DNA of 64,000 nt from a virus. Where the stretch lies: IMG/VR virus record IMGVR_UViG_3300028862_000012, positions 62,001-126,000 of that record; one strand, given 5' to 3'. Below the pieces are notes generated by a model, which saw nothing but the letters and a program-made list of their open reading frames with translations, did no database searches and was not told the origin of the DNA. Both the position numbers and the translations under genes were made by a program. Of this stretch, positions 8,695 through 17,307 are shown piece by piece (positions within the stretch are counted from its first letter, which is position 1; each line of letters begins with the position of its first letter).

Positions 8695-11055
8695 TTACAC
8701 CTTAAAAATATCTAAGTTAATTTCATTACCAGAAGAAGGAGCTACTATAATTTTTGAACTACTAATTATTGCCTCTCGTATCTCATCTAATTTTTCAAGT
8801 ATTCTATCAATACTAATAGTTGATTTACTATTATTATTTATATTTGTAGAACTTAAATCTTTCTTTGTTGCATAAACATTATCATCAGGAGATATACGAA
8901 CAAAACTTCCATCAGAACGAACAATACCATCATTTATACTTGCTTTAGCTCCACTTGCTGCTTCTCGTTCTTTTTGTTTATCTGTAACATAGCTGGTAAA
9001 ATTAGAAGTTAAATCAGCTTTCTTTTTATCATTAAATAATGACCCTATTAAATCTCCTATGTTAATTTTACCTGAAAATATAAATCCAAATATATTAGAT
9101 AAAAAACTAAAACTATCTTGTATTGGAGTTAAAATATATTTATTAAATAAATCGGGAACAGTTGTGGTAACTTTATTAAATATATCTCCTATAAATTTTC
9201 CTAATGGAGTAAATAAAACAGTCTCAGCCCATTTAGCTACATTCTTTATACCGCCCCAAGCCCGTGTGAAAAATCCACCCAAAGGAGATAATACATAAGT
9301 CGATATCCAAGTACCTATGCTTAAAAAAGCATTACTAATTCCTGATATAGCACGAGTGAAAAACTTTCCAACAGGAACTATCATGTTATTAAATAAAAAT
9401 GACCCTATTAAACCACCCATTTTTACTATATTTTTAATTACTACTTTATATAAAAATAATCCTACTTTTTTTCCAATTCCTTTTATTCCTTCAATCATTT
9501 CACCAATCATAAAAAATTTATAAAACCATTTCCCAGCATTTACAATAAAATTCCCAATAGGTGATATTATATGATCATATATAAAACTTCCAATAAATGA
9601 AAAGAACTTTCCTATAGGGGTTATTATCCACTTATAAGCAAAGCCACCTATAGCATCTAAAGCTTTGGCAATACGCTCTCCACCAATAAAACCAATTATT
9701 CCACCTACTACAGCACCAATTAAACCACCTAAGACTGTACCTACTACTGGAACAAAACTTCCTACTCCTGCACCAATAAGTGCCCATTTTCCCATATTTT
9801 TAAATGCGCCTTTTATTCCCTTATCTGCTCCTCCTAAAAATCCTCCAATAAATCCACTTATTTTAGAGGTCTTCCAGCCTGCAAGCATTCCTTTTATCCC
9901 GTCTATTACCATCATAATAAGACCAGAGATAATCATAGCCTTAGGGCCAGCTTTTCCTAAAAAGTTAGCAAATTCTTTACCAAATAAAGAAGGAAACTTT
10001 TTAGCAAGCAAGTTACCTATATTTTGAAATAGGTTTCCTTTAAATATAACTTCAAAAAGTTTACCAAAAAATCCACCAATTAACGGAAGTAGTTTTTTAC
10101 CTAAGTCTTTTAATCCACCACCAAAGGCAGTACTTAAAAGATTTGAAAAAAATCCACCTTTTTTTTCTTCATCATTTTTTCCTTTTTTTCCTTTTATTAA
10201 ATGATATAATAACAAACTACCCATATCTCCAATTTTAGCAACATCTTTAAGAGTAGGCTTTGTTTTAACTATTTTTTTTGCTTCTGGATCTGGCAGTAAA
10301 TTATTAATTGCTTCTGGAACAAAGGAATGACTTTGACTTGGTTCATCATCAAAATCATCAGGAATTTCTTTCTTTCTAAAAGGTGACCTGCTTGAAGATC
10401 TGTAAGAATCTTTTTTAGAACTGCCTTTCTTTCTATTTTTTATAGCCCCACCGATTTTTTCACCTATATCTATACCAAAACTATCTTCAACGGCAGTAGT
10501 AACTAAACTTAATGGCCCTAATAATGCTCCAGTAAAACCATCTTTATTCTTTTTTACTTGAGAGCCAATGGCTCCCATTACTCCCTTACCACCTGCAAGG
10601 ATGCCCTTTGCTACTGGATTAAGTAAACCTATAACTCCTTTAGTTTCCCACAAGTATTTTCGTGTTTGCTTTTTATCTATTTTTTCTAATCGCTTATCAT
10701 ATATATTTTCTTTCTTTTCAAGTTTTTTTATTTGTTTATTTATCTTTTCTATACTTAAACGTGCCTCAGCAGAGTTAGAAATTTCTAATTCTTTTTTAAA
10801 TAATTTTACTTCATCATTAAGCTCTTTAATTTTCTGATCTGCATTTTTTTTATTAATTATTGTAGCAACTTTCTTCTTATCAGATAAATCCTTTTCAACT
10901 CGGCGTTCAGCTTCTTCCATACGTTTTATACTTTTTTCAGCATCTAATCCAGACTTTCTAATCATTTTAGTAAAAGCGTCTAACCTTTCAGCTAATAGCT
11001 CATTAGTCTGTTCTTGAGTAACTTGATTCTTTTTTAATACTGGAATAAGTGCCAT
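8695..11055 (-). CDS. Tape-measure protein
   Basis: A 786-residue protein, the longest of the tail cluster. Residues 1-130 are charged and form predicted coiled coils; about 340-640 hold alternating hydrophobic segments with a recurring PxGKFF/PLGGFF pattern (ITPIGKFF, ISPIGNFI, VPVGKFF, SPLGGFF, TPLGKFI), roughly every 45-55 residues. Glycine-rich hydrophobic segments between 400 and 470 could cross the host membrane on DNA ejection. This is what tape-measure proteins look like, and its place between a small upstream helical protein and baseplate genes fits. No peptidase or lysozyme motif is visible. Confidence 0.7.
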   Translation of the reverse strand: MALIPVLKKNQVTQEQTNELLAERLDAFTKMIRKSGLDAEKSIKRMEEAERRVEKDLSDKKKVATIINKKNADQKIKELNDEVKLFKKELEISNSAEARLSIEKINKQIKKLEKKENIYDKRLEKIDKKQTRKYLWETKGVIGLLNPVAKGILAGGKGVMGAIGSQVKKNKDGFTGALLGPLSLVTTAVEDSFGIDIGEKIGGAIKNRKKGSSKKDSYRSSSRSPFRKKEIPDDFDDEPSQSHSFVPEAINNLLPDPEAKKIVKTKPTLKDVAKIGDMGSLLLYHLIKGKKGKNDEEKKGGFFSNLLSTAFGGGLKDLGKKLLPLIGGFFGKLFEVIFKGNLFQNIGNLLAKKFPSLFGKEFANFLGKAGPKAMIISGLIMMVIDGIKGMLAGWKTSKISGFIGGFLGGADKGIKGAFKNMGKWALIGAGVGSFVPVVGTVLGGLIGAVVGGIIGFIGGERIAKALDAIGGFAYKWIITPIGKFFSFIGSFIYDHIISPIGNFIVNAGKWFYKFFMIGEMIEGIKGIGKKVGLFLYKVVIKNIVKMGGLIGSFLFNNMIVPVGKFFTRAISGISNAFLSIGTWISTYVLSPLGGFFTRAWGGIKNVAKWAETVLFTPLGKFIGDIFNKVTTTVPDLFNKYILTPIQDSFSFLSNIFGFIFSGKINIGDLIGSLFNDKKKADLTSNFTSYVTDKQKEREAASGAKASINDGIVRSDGSFVRISPDDNVYATKKDLSSTNINNNSKSTISIDRILEKLDEIREAIISSSKIIVAPSSGNEINLDIFKV

Positions 11056-11086
11056 AGAATATAAAATCCTTTAAATATAAAACTAT

Positions 11087-11500
11087 TTATTTTTCTTTAG
11101 CTTTTTCTTTATCATTCTTTGCTTGTAAAATTTCTTTAGCTTTTTCTACTTTATCAACAATAGACTTATCTATATTTTTTCCATTTCTATTGATGAAAAA
11201 TTGTAAAGCTTTTATAGCTCCTGATAAATCATCGTGATTCTTCTCAGCTTCGCTCGCGATTTTTTGTGCAGAACTGTCTTTGAAAAAACCCTCTCCCGGT
11301 TTCCATCCCTTATCTTTTTCTGCATCCTGAATAAATTTTTCATCTTCCTGAAATTTATTCATATGAGACTCTAATAAAGTGGAAACATACTTTTTGTTAG
11401 TTAATTCTGAAAGAATGTTTAAATTAATATTTATAGTTTCAACTATTCTTTTAGCTTCTGATTTGCATACTTCTAATTCAACTTCTTCTAATACTGTCAT
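11087..11500 (-). CDS. Small helical protein before the tape measure (possible assembly chaperone)
   Basis: A 137-residue, highly charged, almost entirely helical protein ending in a Lys/Glu-rich tail. It is the first gene after the 13-base promoter at 11517-11529 and lies 31 bases before the tape-measure gene, the usual position of tail assembly chaperones. No frameshift fusion signal was found. The function is inferred from position only. The leader contains repeated GTAA units (GAGTAAGTAAGTAGGTAAGT), the AGG of which may act as the ribosome-binding site. Confidence 0.4.
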   Translation of the reverse strand: MTVLEEVELEVCKSEAKRIVETININLNILSELTNKKYVSTLLESHMNKFQEDEKFIQDAEKDKGWKPGEGFFKDSSAQKIASEAEKNHDDLSGAIKALQFFINRNGKNIDKSIVDKVEKAKEILQAKNDKEKAKEK

Positions 11501-11516
11501 ACTTACCTACTTACTT

Positions 11517-11529
11517 ACTCTAATAGTTA
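11517..11529 (-). promoter_or_regulatory. 13-base phage promoter element TAACTATTAGAGT
   Basis: Lies 16 bases upstream of the ATG at 11500, in front of the tape-measure pair. The next base is A. Confidence 0.65.
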
Positions 11530-11641
11530 GTAAATTGATAATAGAAAAATTTATTTATTAAATATTAAAAGACAGATATACCATGAAGAAAACTTTGAGA
11601 TTGAATTTTTTTAAAAAAAAGATGTGCCAAAATTTATTTTA

Positions 11642-13864
11642 TCATCCGGTATCACTATAACAGATATTAAGAGATAATAATGGCCCCCCTATATTTAATA
11701 AAGGCGGTGGGTTTGATTTTGTAATTATAGAATTTTTTTTAGTTATATTAGTATTATTTATATTTTTAGAAACTTTGTGTAAATTACAAGTTTTAGTATT
11801 AAAAAATTTATCTTTGATATGATTATTATTAATAAAAGTATGTAATTTCATTAAACTTATGTATTTATCTGAAATAATAGAATTATAAATTTTATTAAAA
11901 TTTAAATTAATCATTCGAGTATTAGTACTATACATAAAATATAAACTAACAATATCTTTTAAATTTATAGAATTAACATAATTAGTTATAAACTTGGTAT
12001 AGTGAATAACCTTATTATCGAGTATTTTATTAAAATAAATATCATTAGTATAGAAATTTGAGATATCAAGATTATTATGATTAGTAATATTTTTAATGTT
12101 TTTATAATTAGTGCAATAAGTAGAAATAATAAACTTTCTAAAATCAATTCCATTAGTATTTAAATTATGAAAAATTCTAGTTCGAGAAATTTCAGTATAG
12201 CTTGATTGAATATGTTTAATATATTCATTATCTGAATTATATTGTTGTTTAAAGTTTAAAACGCTTTTAATAGTAGCTTGTTTCATAAAAACAGAAGCTA
12301 TATCTTTAAACTCTTTAGATACATAGAAAGCATCAAAGACAGTAATATAGGGTATATGATAATTTTTACAAAACTTTAATATTTCAATGCTATAATAATA
12401 ATCAATTTCTTCATCTATATACCAATTAGATTTCCATAAGAAATTCTTAATAGGTAAAAAGAAACTTTCAATAGAAGAAATTAAATAATCAACAGAGATA
12501 TTAATATTGCCTTTATAAGTGTTAGCATAATCTAAATATTTGTAATAAAGTTTATAATCATGTTTGTGTAATTTAGTATTAGTTTTAATACTTTTTAGAA
12601 AATTAGATTTTCTTATATTTTGTAAATATCTATAACTTGTTTTTGCTAATTCTTCTTTATCGAATTCAGTAGTGAATTTATAACATAGACTATCATGATA
12701 AGGTTTTTTAGCAGTATATCGATCATTGGCTGTATTATATAATCCTAATTCAACTAATTCTTTTTCAATTTTATACTTAAAAGTATTGATATCTGTATTT
12801 ACTGCTGTAATAATAATAGGCTTCAATACAGTATATAAATAGTCAAAAAGTATTTGATCTTGAATATCAAACTTTTTTAATAAATATTTAATAAACTCTT
12901 TGACTGGATGTTTAATATCATCAAAAGTTTTACCTGTATTTATTATATACAATTTATTAATCTTACTTGCAGTCTGATCTAATTCAATCATGTTTTCTGA
13001 TTTAATTATAAGTTCTCGATTTTGTTTACTCATATGAGTTATTTCTGAATATAATCGTCCATGGGAGACAGCATGAGTTATATCATTAACATTTTCATAG
13101 CTTCGAGTATAGTATTTTAGATTATGAGTAAGAGGGAAATTTTTATTATAATTGTTTATATTATCAACGTGCTTATCATGAATAATTTCGTATTTTTCAT
13201 TTTTTGTTTTAATCATACTAACGGGACTATCTAAGCAAGAACTAAATATTTTTTTATAAAAATCACTATACTCTTTAGTACCAAACATAGCGACTATTGA
13301 AATTTTATACAGGCTATCGATTGACTTAATAAAGTCAGCATTCCATTGCTCTAATGGATTTATAGTAACTTGAGACAATACCTTAGTTCCGTCAGGTAGT
13401 AATCCACCTATTTCTAGATTAATTATGTGAAGAAATTGAAGCATATCTTGAGCTATAGTAAAGTTTGCAAAATTATAAATTTCATACTTATGAAATAAAT
13501 TAATATAATATTCTGGTTCTACTACTTTTGTTTGTAGATAATTTGCATCTTTCGGGCGCGGAACATAAATAGAAAATTTATCTTCATCAGTTACTGTGTA
13601 ATTTTTAACTCGTTCAGGATTAGTATGAAATGTTTCAATAATCTTTTTTTTACTATCTAATTGCATTTTAGCTAATACTATTAATAAAGCCATAGAAGTA
13701 ATGCTTTCATTAACGTTTTTTAGAGTAGCAATACTTCTATCATTATTTGCTTTATTAAATAATTTTACCATATAGGGTATATTTGAATTAAATACCTTAT
13801 AGGGTAAAGAGGATTGTAATAGTTCAGGGGTCAATTGATCCCTGTTATATTGAGACATTCGCAT
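11642..13864 (-). CDS. Divergent right-hand polymerase-like protein (single-subunit RNAP / Pol A type?)
   Basis: A 740-residue protein with no obvious family name. Reading it by eye, three segments fall in the order of the right-hand polymerase palm motifs: GRLYS at 269-273 followed by a Lys/Arg region and IELDQTAS (motif A-like, D296); LKPIIITAVNTDINTF (motif B-like, K348); and IPYITVFDAFYV (motif C-like, D511, with Phe where T7 RNAP and Pol A have His). The GR-to-A spacing is much shorter than in T7 RNAP. Residues after about 585 are Asn/Ile-rich and low in complexity, ending in a Pro-rich PPPLLNIGGP tail. The ATG has no clear ribosome-binding site and begins 6 bases after the upstream stop, suggesting coupling. 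Its place among tail genes leaves open a virion-packaged enzyme. A structural protein with chance motifs is the alternative. Confidence 0.4.
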   Translation of the reverse strand: MRMSQYNRDQLTPELLQSSLPYKVFNSNIPYMVKLFNKANNDRSIATLKNVNESITSMALLIVLAKMQLDSKKKIIETFHTNPERVKNYTVTDEDKFSIYVPRPKDANYLQTKVVEPEYYINLFHKYEIYNFANFTIAQDMLQFLHIINLEIGGLLPDGTKVLSQVTINPLEQWNADFIKSIDSLYKISIVAMFGTKEYSDFYKKIFSSCLDSPVSMIKTKNEKYEIIHDKHVDNINNYNKNFPLTHNLKYYTRSYENVNDITHAVSHGRLYSEITHMSKQNRELIIKSENMIELDQTASKINKLYIINTGKTFDDIKHPVKEFIKYLLKKFDIQDQILFDYLYTVLKPIIITAVNTDINTFKYKIEKELVELGLYNTANDRYTAKKPYHDSLCYKFTTEFDKEELAKTSYRYLQNIRKSNFLKSIKTNTKLHKHDYKLYYKYLDYANTYKGNINISVDYLISSIESFFLPIKNFLWKSNWYIDEEIDYYYSIEILKFCKNYHIPYITVFDAFYVSKEFKDIASVFMKQATIKSVLNFKQQYNSDNEYIKHIQSSYTEISRTRIFHNLNTNGIDFRKFIISTYCTNYKNIKNITNHNNLDISNFYTNDIYFNKILDNKVIHYTKFITNYVNSINLKDIVSLYFMYSTNTRMINLNFNKIYNSIISDKYISLMKLHTFINNNHIKDKFFNTKTCNLHKVSKNINNTNITKKNSIITKSNPPPLLNIGGPLLSLNICYSDTG

Positions 13865-13870
13865 ATAAAA

Positions 13871-14326
13871 TTACAGACTTATCTTTGTATAATTCTTTTC
13901 TGTTTTGATATCTGTATTAAATGGATATATCCGAACAATTGAAGTATTGTGTTCAGGATAGAATACCTTAATACTGCTACTGTCGATTATAGTTAAAAAC
14001 TCACTTGCTTTGTCTGTTTTAAACAATAAAAGAATATCATTTATTTCTGATTCAGAAATTGTTGTTATAAACAGTTCGGAATGCTTTGAATAAACTCCAA
14101 TTAAATGATTAGTAAAATCAATAAATTCCAAACCTTTTGGAAAAACTTTAATATTAAACTTTACTTTAATATAATTATTATTCTTTGTAATTCCTACTGT
14201 TAGGGTCTTTCCTACTGCCTTTACAATTTTAGCAATATCTTTTTCAATAGCTGATTCATCGATCATTTCAAAAACTGCATAAAAACAATGAGGGTTACGA
14301 AAGGGGATAATCTTTTTTGAATCCAT
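13871..14326 (-). CDS. Protein of unknown function in the tail cluster
   Basis: A 151-residue protein with alternating strands and helices and no recognised motif. An AAAAAGGAAAT ribosome-binding site precedes the ATG at 14326. It lies 12 bases after the previous gene and 6 before the polymerase-like gene, so the three are cotranscribed from the 14780-14792 promoter. A MIDES stretch (residues 21-25) resembles the x-E-S sites seen in head proteins of this phage, but this may be chance. Confidence 0.45.
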   Translation of the reverse strand: MDSKKIIPFRNPHCFYAVFEMIDESAIEKDIAKIVKAVGKTLTVGITKNNNYIKVKFNIKVFPKGLEFIDFTNHLIGVYSKHSELFITTISESEINDILLLFKTDKASEFLTIIDSSSIKVFYPEHNTSIVRIYPFNTDIKTEKNYTKISL

Positions 14327-14338
14327 ATAATTTCCTTT

Positions 14339-14779
14339 TTATATTTTGAATATATTATGTTGTATTTTAGAAACTTTGTCAATAACTGAACTAAATAAAT
14401 CAGTCTTTTTTTCATCTTTTTTCATTGCATCTTTATAAAAGGAATATTTTTCTAAATCTTCTTCAATATTTTCTAATAAATGTATTTCGTTTTCTTCAAC
14501 CATTATTATAAATTGCTTAAAGCTTTTAGTATACTCTTGTATATTAGTAACTTTTGGAGCTAATTCAGCAATATATTGTGGAACATCATATCTATCTACT
14601 AATTCAGAGTTATTGACATCATTGATAGAAATAGAATAGTATTGTTCTGATATTGGTTTACAAATCAATATATAGATATTTGAATCATGTTTAATGGTTA
14701 GTTCCAAAGCTGGAGATTTGTCTTTTTTGCTATTTCTTTCTAAAGCTAGTAATAAAGCTTTATTTTTATTTTTTGCCAT
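14339..14779 (-). CDS. Leaderless small protein, first gene of the minus-strand unit
   Basis: A 146-residue protein: basic N-terminus (KNKNKALLLALERNSKKDK), mixed core and helical C-terminal half. Not recognised. The ATG directly follows the promoter element TAACTATAGGTGT, leaving no room for a ribosome-binding site. It is divergent from the endolysin gene at 14834, with the two promoters back to back. In many myoviruses a small protein in this place is a tail assembly factor, but nothing in the sequence proves it here. Confidence 0.45.
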   Translation of the reverse strand: MAKNKNKALLLALERNSKKDKSPALELTIKHDSNIYILICKPISEQYYSISINDVNNSELVDRYDVPQYIAELAPKVTNIQEYTKSFKQFIIMVEENEIHLLENIEEDLEKYSFYKDAMKKDEKKTDLFSSVIDKVSKIQHNIFKI

Positions 14780-14792
14780 ACACCTATAGTTA
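14780..14792 (-). promoter_or_regulatory. 13-base phage promoter element TAACTATAGGTGT abutting a start codon
   Basis: The ATG of the 14339-14779 gene follows immediately. It is half of a divergent promoter pair with 14810-14822. Confidence 0.6.
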
Positions 14793-14809
14793 GATTTACA
14801 GAATTTATC

Positions 14810-14822
14810 TAACTATCATAAA
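14810..14822 (+). promoter_or_regulatory. 13-base phage promoter element TAACTATCATAAA
   Basis: Followed at once by ATG (14823), which opens a four-codon frame whose TGA overlaps the ATG of the endolysin gene at 14834. The GAGG in that mini-frame can serve as the ribosome-binding site. Confidence 0.6.
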
Positions 14823-14833
14823 ATGAGGATTAT

Positions 14834-15493
14834 ATGACAGTAAAAAAGTTTTTATTTATTTTGTTGTTTTCTTGTATTCCGATTGGTATTGGAATAAGCA
14901 GTATGTATCATGCTAATAGTATTACCTATAAAACAGGTGCAGTATGTAACTATCCTATGACTTATAAAGACTATTGTTTAGAAAAAATGTTTAAGAAAGG
15001 AATTCCTTCTGAAATTGACTTGTATGTATTAGATGTATGTATACAAGAAAAAGTAAATCCTTTTGAAATGCTATCTATATTAAATAACGAAAATCCTGAA
15101 CAAGACCCTTTTGTTGATAGTCCTAACTATGGATTTGAAAAGATATATAATAAAAAATTAAAAAAATATTATAAAGTAAAAACTCTTTTATCTACTGATT
15201 CTGGATTATTTCAACTAAACTCAAAACCTATGACTTATTTTATTGAAACCTTTTGGGTAAAGTGTAATGAAACAGAAACTTTTAATGTACATAATTATAA
15301 ACATAATACTCGTATGGCAGTTCGTATTTACAAGAGTTTAAGAAACTCAGTAGCTTTTAAAAATTCTGGATGGTATTATCCAGTCATGTGTTATAATGCA
15401 GGATATGGAAAAGTTATTAATAAAAAAGTTTCTAAAAAAACTTCTATTGACTATGTAAATAAGTTTAAAGAAAACATGAAAAAATATGAATAA
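14834..15493 (+). CDS. Lytic-transglycosylase-like endolysin with N-terminal membrane anchor
   Basis: A 219-residue protein. Residues 1-25 form a hydrophobic segment after MTVKK, either a signal peptide or a signal-anchor. The rest follows the lysozyme/SLT pattern: a catalytic-glutamate candidate in ILNNENPEQDPF (about 81-92), then STDSGLFQLNS (the GLMQ-like element), and PVMCYNAGYGKVI (the AYNAG element). It should cut peptidoglycan at lysis; an anchor implies export through the host secretion route (SAR-type), which is inferred. A GAGG ribosome-binding site precedes the ATG. It has its own promoter and is separated from the tail cluster by the strand switch. Confidence 0.65.
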   Translation: MTVKKFLFILLFSCIPIGIGISSMYHANSITYKTGAVCNYPMTYKDYCLEKMFKKGIPSEIDLYVLDVCIQEKVNPFEMLSILNNENPEQDPFVDSPNYGFEKIYNKKLKKYYKVKTLLSTDSGLFQLNSKPMTYFIETFWVKCNETETFNVHNYKHNTRMAVRIYKSLRNSVAFKNSGWYYPVMCYNAGYGKVINKKVSKKTSIDYVNKFKENMKKYE

Positions 15494-15503
15494 CTTTAGA
15501 TAA

Positions 15504-15532
15504 TTGACATACTGTAAACTTTTCTCTATAAT
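15504..15532 (+). promoter_or_regulatory. Sigma-70-type promoter, TTGACA-N17-TATAAT
   Basis: Perfect -35 (15504-15509) and -10 (15527-15532) with a 17-base spacer, 34 bases before the sliding clamp ATG. It implies use of unmodified host RNA polymerase early in infection. Confidence 0.85.
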
Positions 15533-15566
15533 GACTTTAGTATAAAAATATACTAAAGGGAAATAT

Positions 15567-16652
15567 ATGAAAATTTTTACAAAATCTTTTACAGACAACA
15601 AAGCATTGATTAACTACTGCAGAACTAATAATTCTGAAATTTCAGAAGGAATGTATTTCAACTTTACTGACTCAAAAATCAGTATTAAAAATACTATTAC
15701 TAAGTATTTTATTAACTTTCCATTTGAGTTTAAACTTGAGGGTAATGAGGAACTTCCAAAGAACTTTCTTATCAATTCAGAACAGTTTTTAGGAATAATT
15801 TCAGGAATTAGTGAAATTGAATATAAAGATGATTCATTTTTCTTTGAAAAGAATATTTTTAAAATTAGAGTAAATAATACTATTGTATTTCCTTCCAATG
15901 AAATTGAAGATAACTATGAAAATAGTTTTAAAATGACACAGAAGTTTATTAGTTTACTTACTAAAGCAACAACTGTTTTTTATGCAGACAAGCCAGAAGA
16001 TAAATATAAAACTGCTTATTTTGATAAGGGCTACATCTATAGCTTAAATAATTATCGTGGATATATTGTTAAAGCATCTGATGAAGAAATAAATATTAAG
16101 CTTGACTTTCATACTACTTTGATTGACTTAATTAAATGTATTAATGATAAAGATTTTACTATCTTTTATGATTCAAATAAAAGTAGTAGAAAGATAGTTA
16201 CTGAATCAGGGCTGACTATTTATACTCCTGTAAATCGTTGCATAATTCCTGACTTTGGAACAAAGATTTTTGAGTTTGTAAACAATGATCATAAGACTTT
16301 AGTAAATCGAGATAAAGTTTTAAGCACATTAAGTACTCTAAAAAATTTATTTGATTCAAAAGATTTGGAAAAGAAAGTTTCTTTATCAGTTAATGAAAAA
16401 GAAATGATTTTTGAATTAAAGGATACAGTTAATCCTTACATTAAACTGGTAATGGAAAGTGTAGAAAATACTGAGAAATGTACAAAGATTATTGATTATG
16501 AAAATTTAGTAAAAGTAATTAAGCTTATTGATGGAGAAAATATTGAATTAAAACTTTCTGATGAAATTCCCCTACTTATTGTAAAGACTACTTTAGAAAA
16601 TATTTTTGAAGTCTCTGTTTTAAGTATCCCTCGAATTGTGGCAAAAGTATAA
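15567..16652 (+). CDS. Sliding clamp, bacterial beta (DnaN)-like
   Basis: A 361-residue protein, the usual length of bacterial beta clamps and far longer than the T4 gp45 type. Three similar domains can be traced. The linker RCIIPDFGTKIFEF (near 215) followed by VNRDKVLSTLSTLKNLF matches the RYPDY...VxRxxLLxAL region between domains two and three. The C-terminus ends in a strand (FEVSVLSIPR) like the DnaN end. It ties the polymerase to DNA; clamps in T4-like phages also activate late transcription. The AAAGGG ribosome-binding site and consensus early promoter fit a replication gene. Confidence 0.75.
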   Translation: MKIFTKSFTDNKALINYCRTNNSEISEGMYFNFTDSKISIKNTITKYFINFPFEFKLEGNEELPKNFLINSEQFLGIISGISEIEYKDDSFFFEKNIFKIRVNNTIVFPSNEIEDNYENSFKMTQKFISLLTKATTVFYADKPEDKYKTAYFDKGYIYSLNNYRGYIVKASDEEINIKLDFHTTLIDLIKCINDKDFTIFYDSNKSSRKIVTESGLTIYTPVNRCIIPDFGTKIFEFVNNDHKTLVNRDKVLSTLSTLKNLFDSKDLEKKVSLSVNEKEMIFELKDTVNPYIKLVMESVENTEKCTKIIDYENLVKVIKLIDGENIELKLSDEIPLLIVKTTLENIFEVSVLSIPRIVAKV

Positions 16653-16656
16653 AAAA

Positions 16657-16669
16657 TAACTATCATAGT
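16657..16669 (+). promoter_or_regulatory. 13-base phage promoter element TAACTATCATAGT
   Basis: Lies 47 bases before the ATG at 16717. It is followed directly by ATG of a three-codon frame (16670-16681), so the transcript would start with a mini-ORF. Confidence 0.55.
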
Positions 16670-16716
16670 ATGATTGTGTAACAATTAAAAACGATAATTA
16701 AAAGGGAAACGTAAAC

Positions 16717-17244
16717 ATGGAAAATTTTACAGAAGAGTTGTACAAAAAAGAGTTAACAAAAAAGCTTCATAACTTTGCATCTAAACTACCTATCTTTGAT
16801 TTAGACGTAAAAGTAGCAGGGAATTACATTTATTATTCTTCATTAGTATGCAATCTCATTGGAAAGAAACTTGAGATTGATTATAGCTTAACAGAAAAAA
16901 TGAATGTGCGCCGATTGAAAGAAATTTTAATTGATTTCTTCCCCGTACTTTATGGTTATGAAGAAAAAGAAAAGTCTGTTGATGATCTTTTAAAAGGTGA
17001 GATTTCAGAAGAAACAATTTTGAGTAAAAGCATTGTCAAGCGAGATATGTATCAGGTAGAACGAAAGCTTGATCCCTATAATGAAATTATTGTTCGTAAT
17101 CTTGATACTAATGAACTTGAAATGTACAAGATGGAATGTCCTTTAGTATTTTTCTTATCAGATATGTTTAGAGATAAGGATTTAGCATCAGCTACTTTTA
17201 AGGATAAAGCAAAGTTTATTAAAATTTTGGAACAAAGAGCATAA
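16717..17244 (+). CDS. Unknown 175-residue protein after the clamp
   Basis: Charged, mostly helical, with no recognised motif. A strong AAAGGGAAA ribosome-binding site precedes the ATG. It has its own 13-base promoter element and ends at a strong terminator (17248-17281), so it can be a single-gene unit. The position after the clamp might suggest a clamp or late-transcription partner, but no sigma-like or clamp-binding peptide was identified with confidence. Confidence 0.45.
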   Translation: MENFTEELYKKELTKKLHNFASKLPIFDLDVKVAGNYIYYSSLVCNLIGKKLEIDYSLTEKMNVRRLKEILIDFFPVLYGYEEKEKSVDDLLKGEISEETILSKSIVKRDMYQVERKLDPYNEIIVRNLDTNELEMYKMECPLVFFLSDMFRDKDLASATFKDKAKFIKILEQRA

Positions 17245-17247
17245 TAG

Positions 17248-17281
17248 AAAAAGAGCCTTGCTGTATGTAAGGCTCTTTTTT
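17248..17281 (+). terminator. Rho-independent terminator
   Basis: Perfect 12-base stem AAAAAGAGCCTT / AAGGCTCTTTTT with a 9-base loop and a T run. Confidence 0.9.
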
Positions 17282-17307
17282 AATAAAAAGTTTTTATTAA
17301 GGTACAT

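Noticed and set aside
9665-10027. Plus-strand open frame of 120 codons
   Set aside because: It is the mirror of the tape-measure gene, Pro/Ile-rich because it reads Gly/Asn codons backwards. No ribosome-binding site or promoter. The same holds for other opposite-strand frames in 8.5-11 kb and in the capsid gene.
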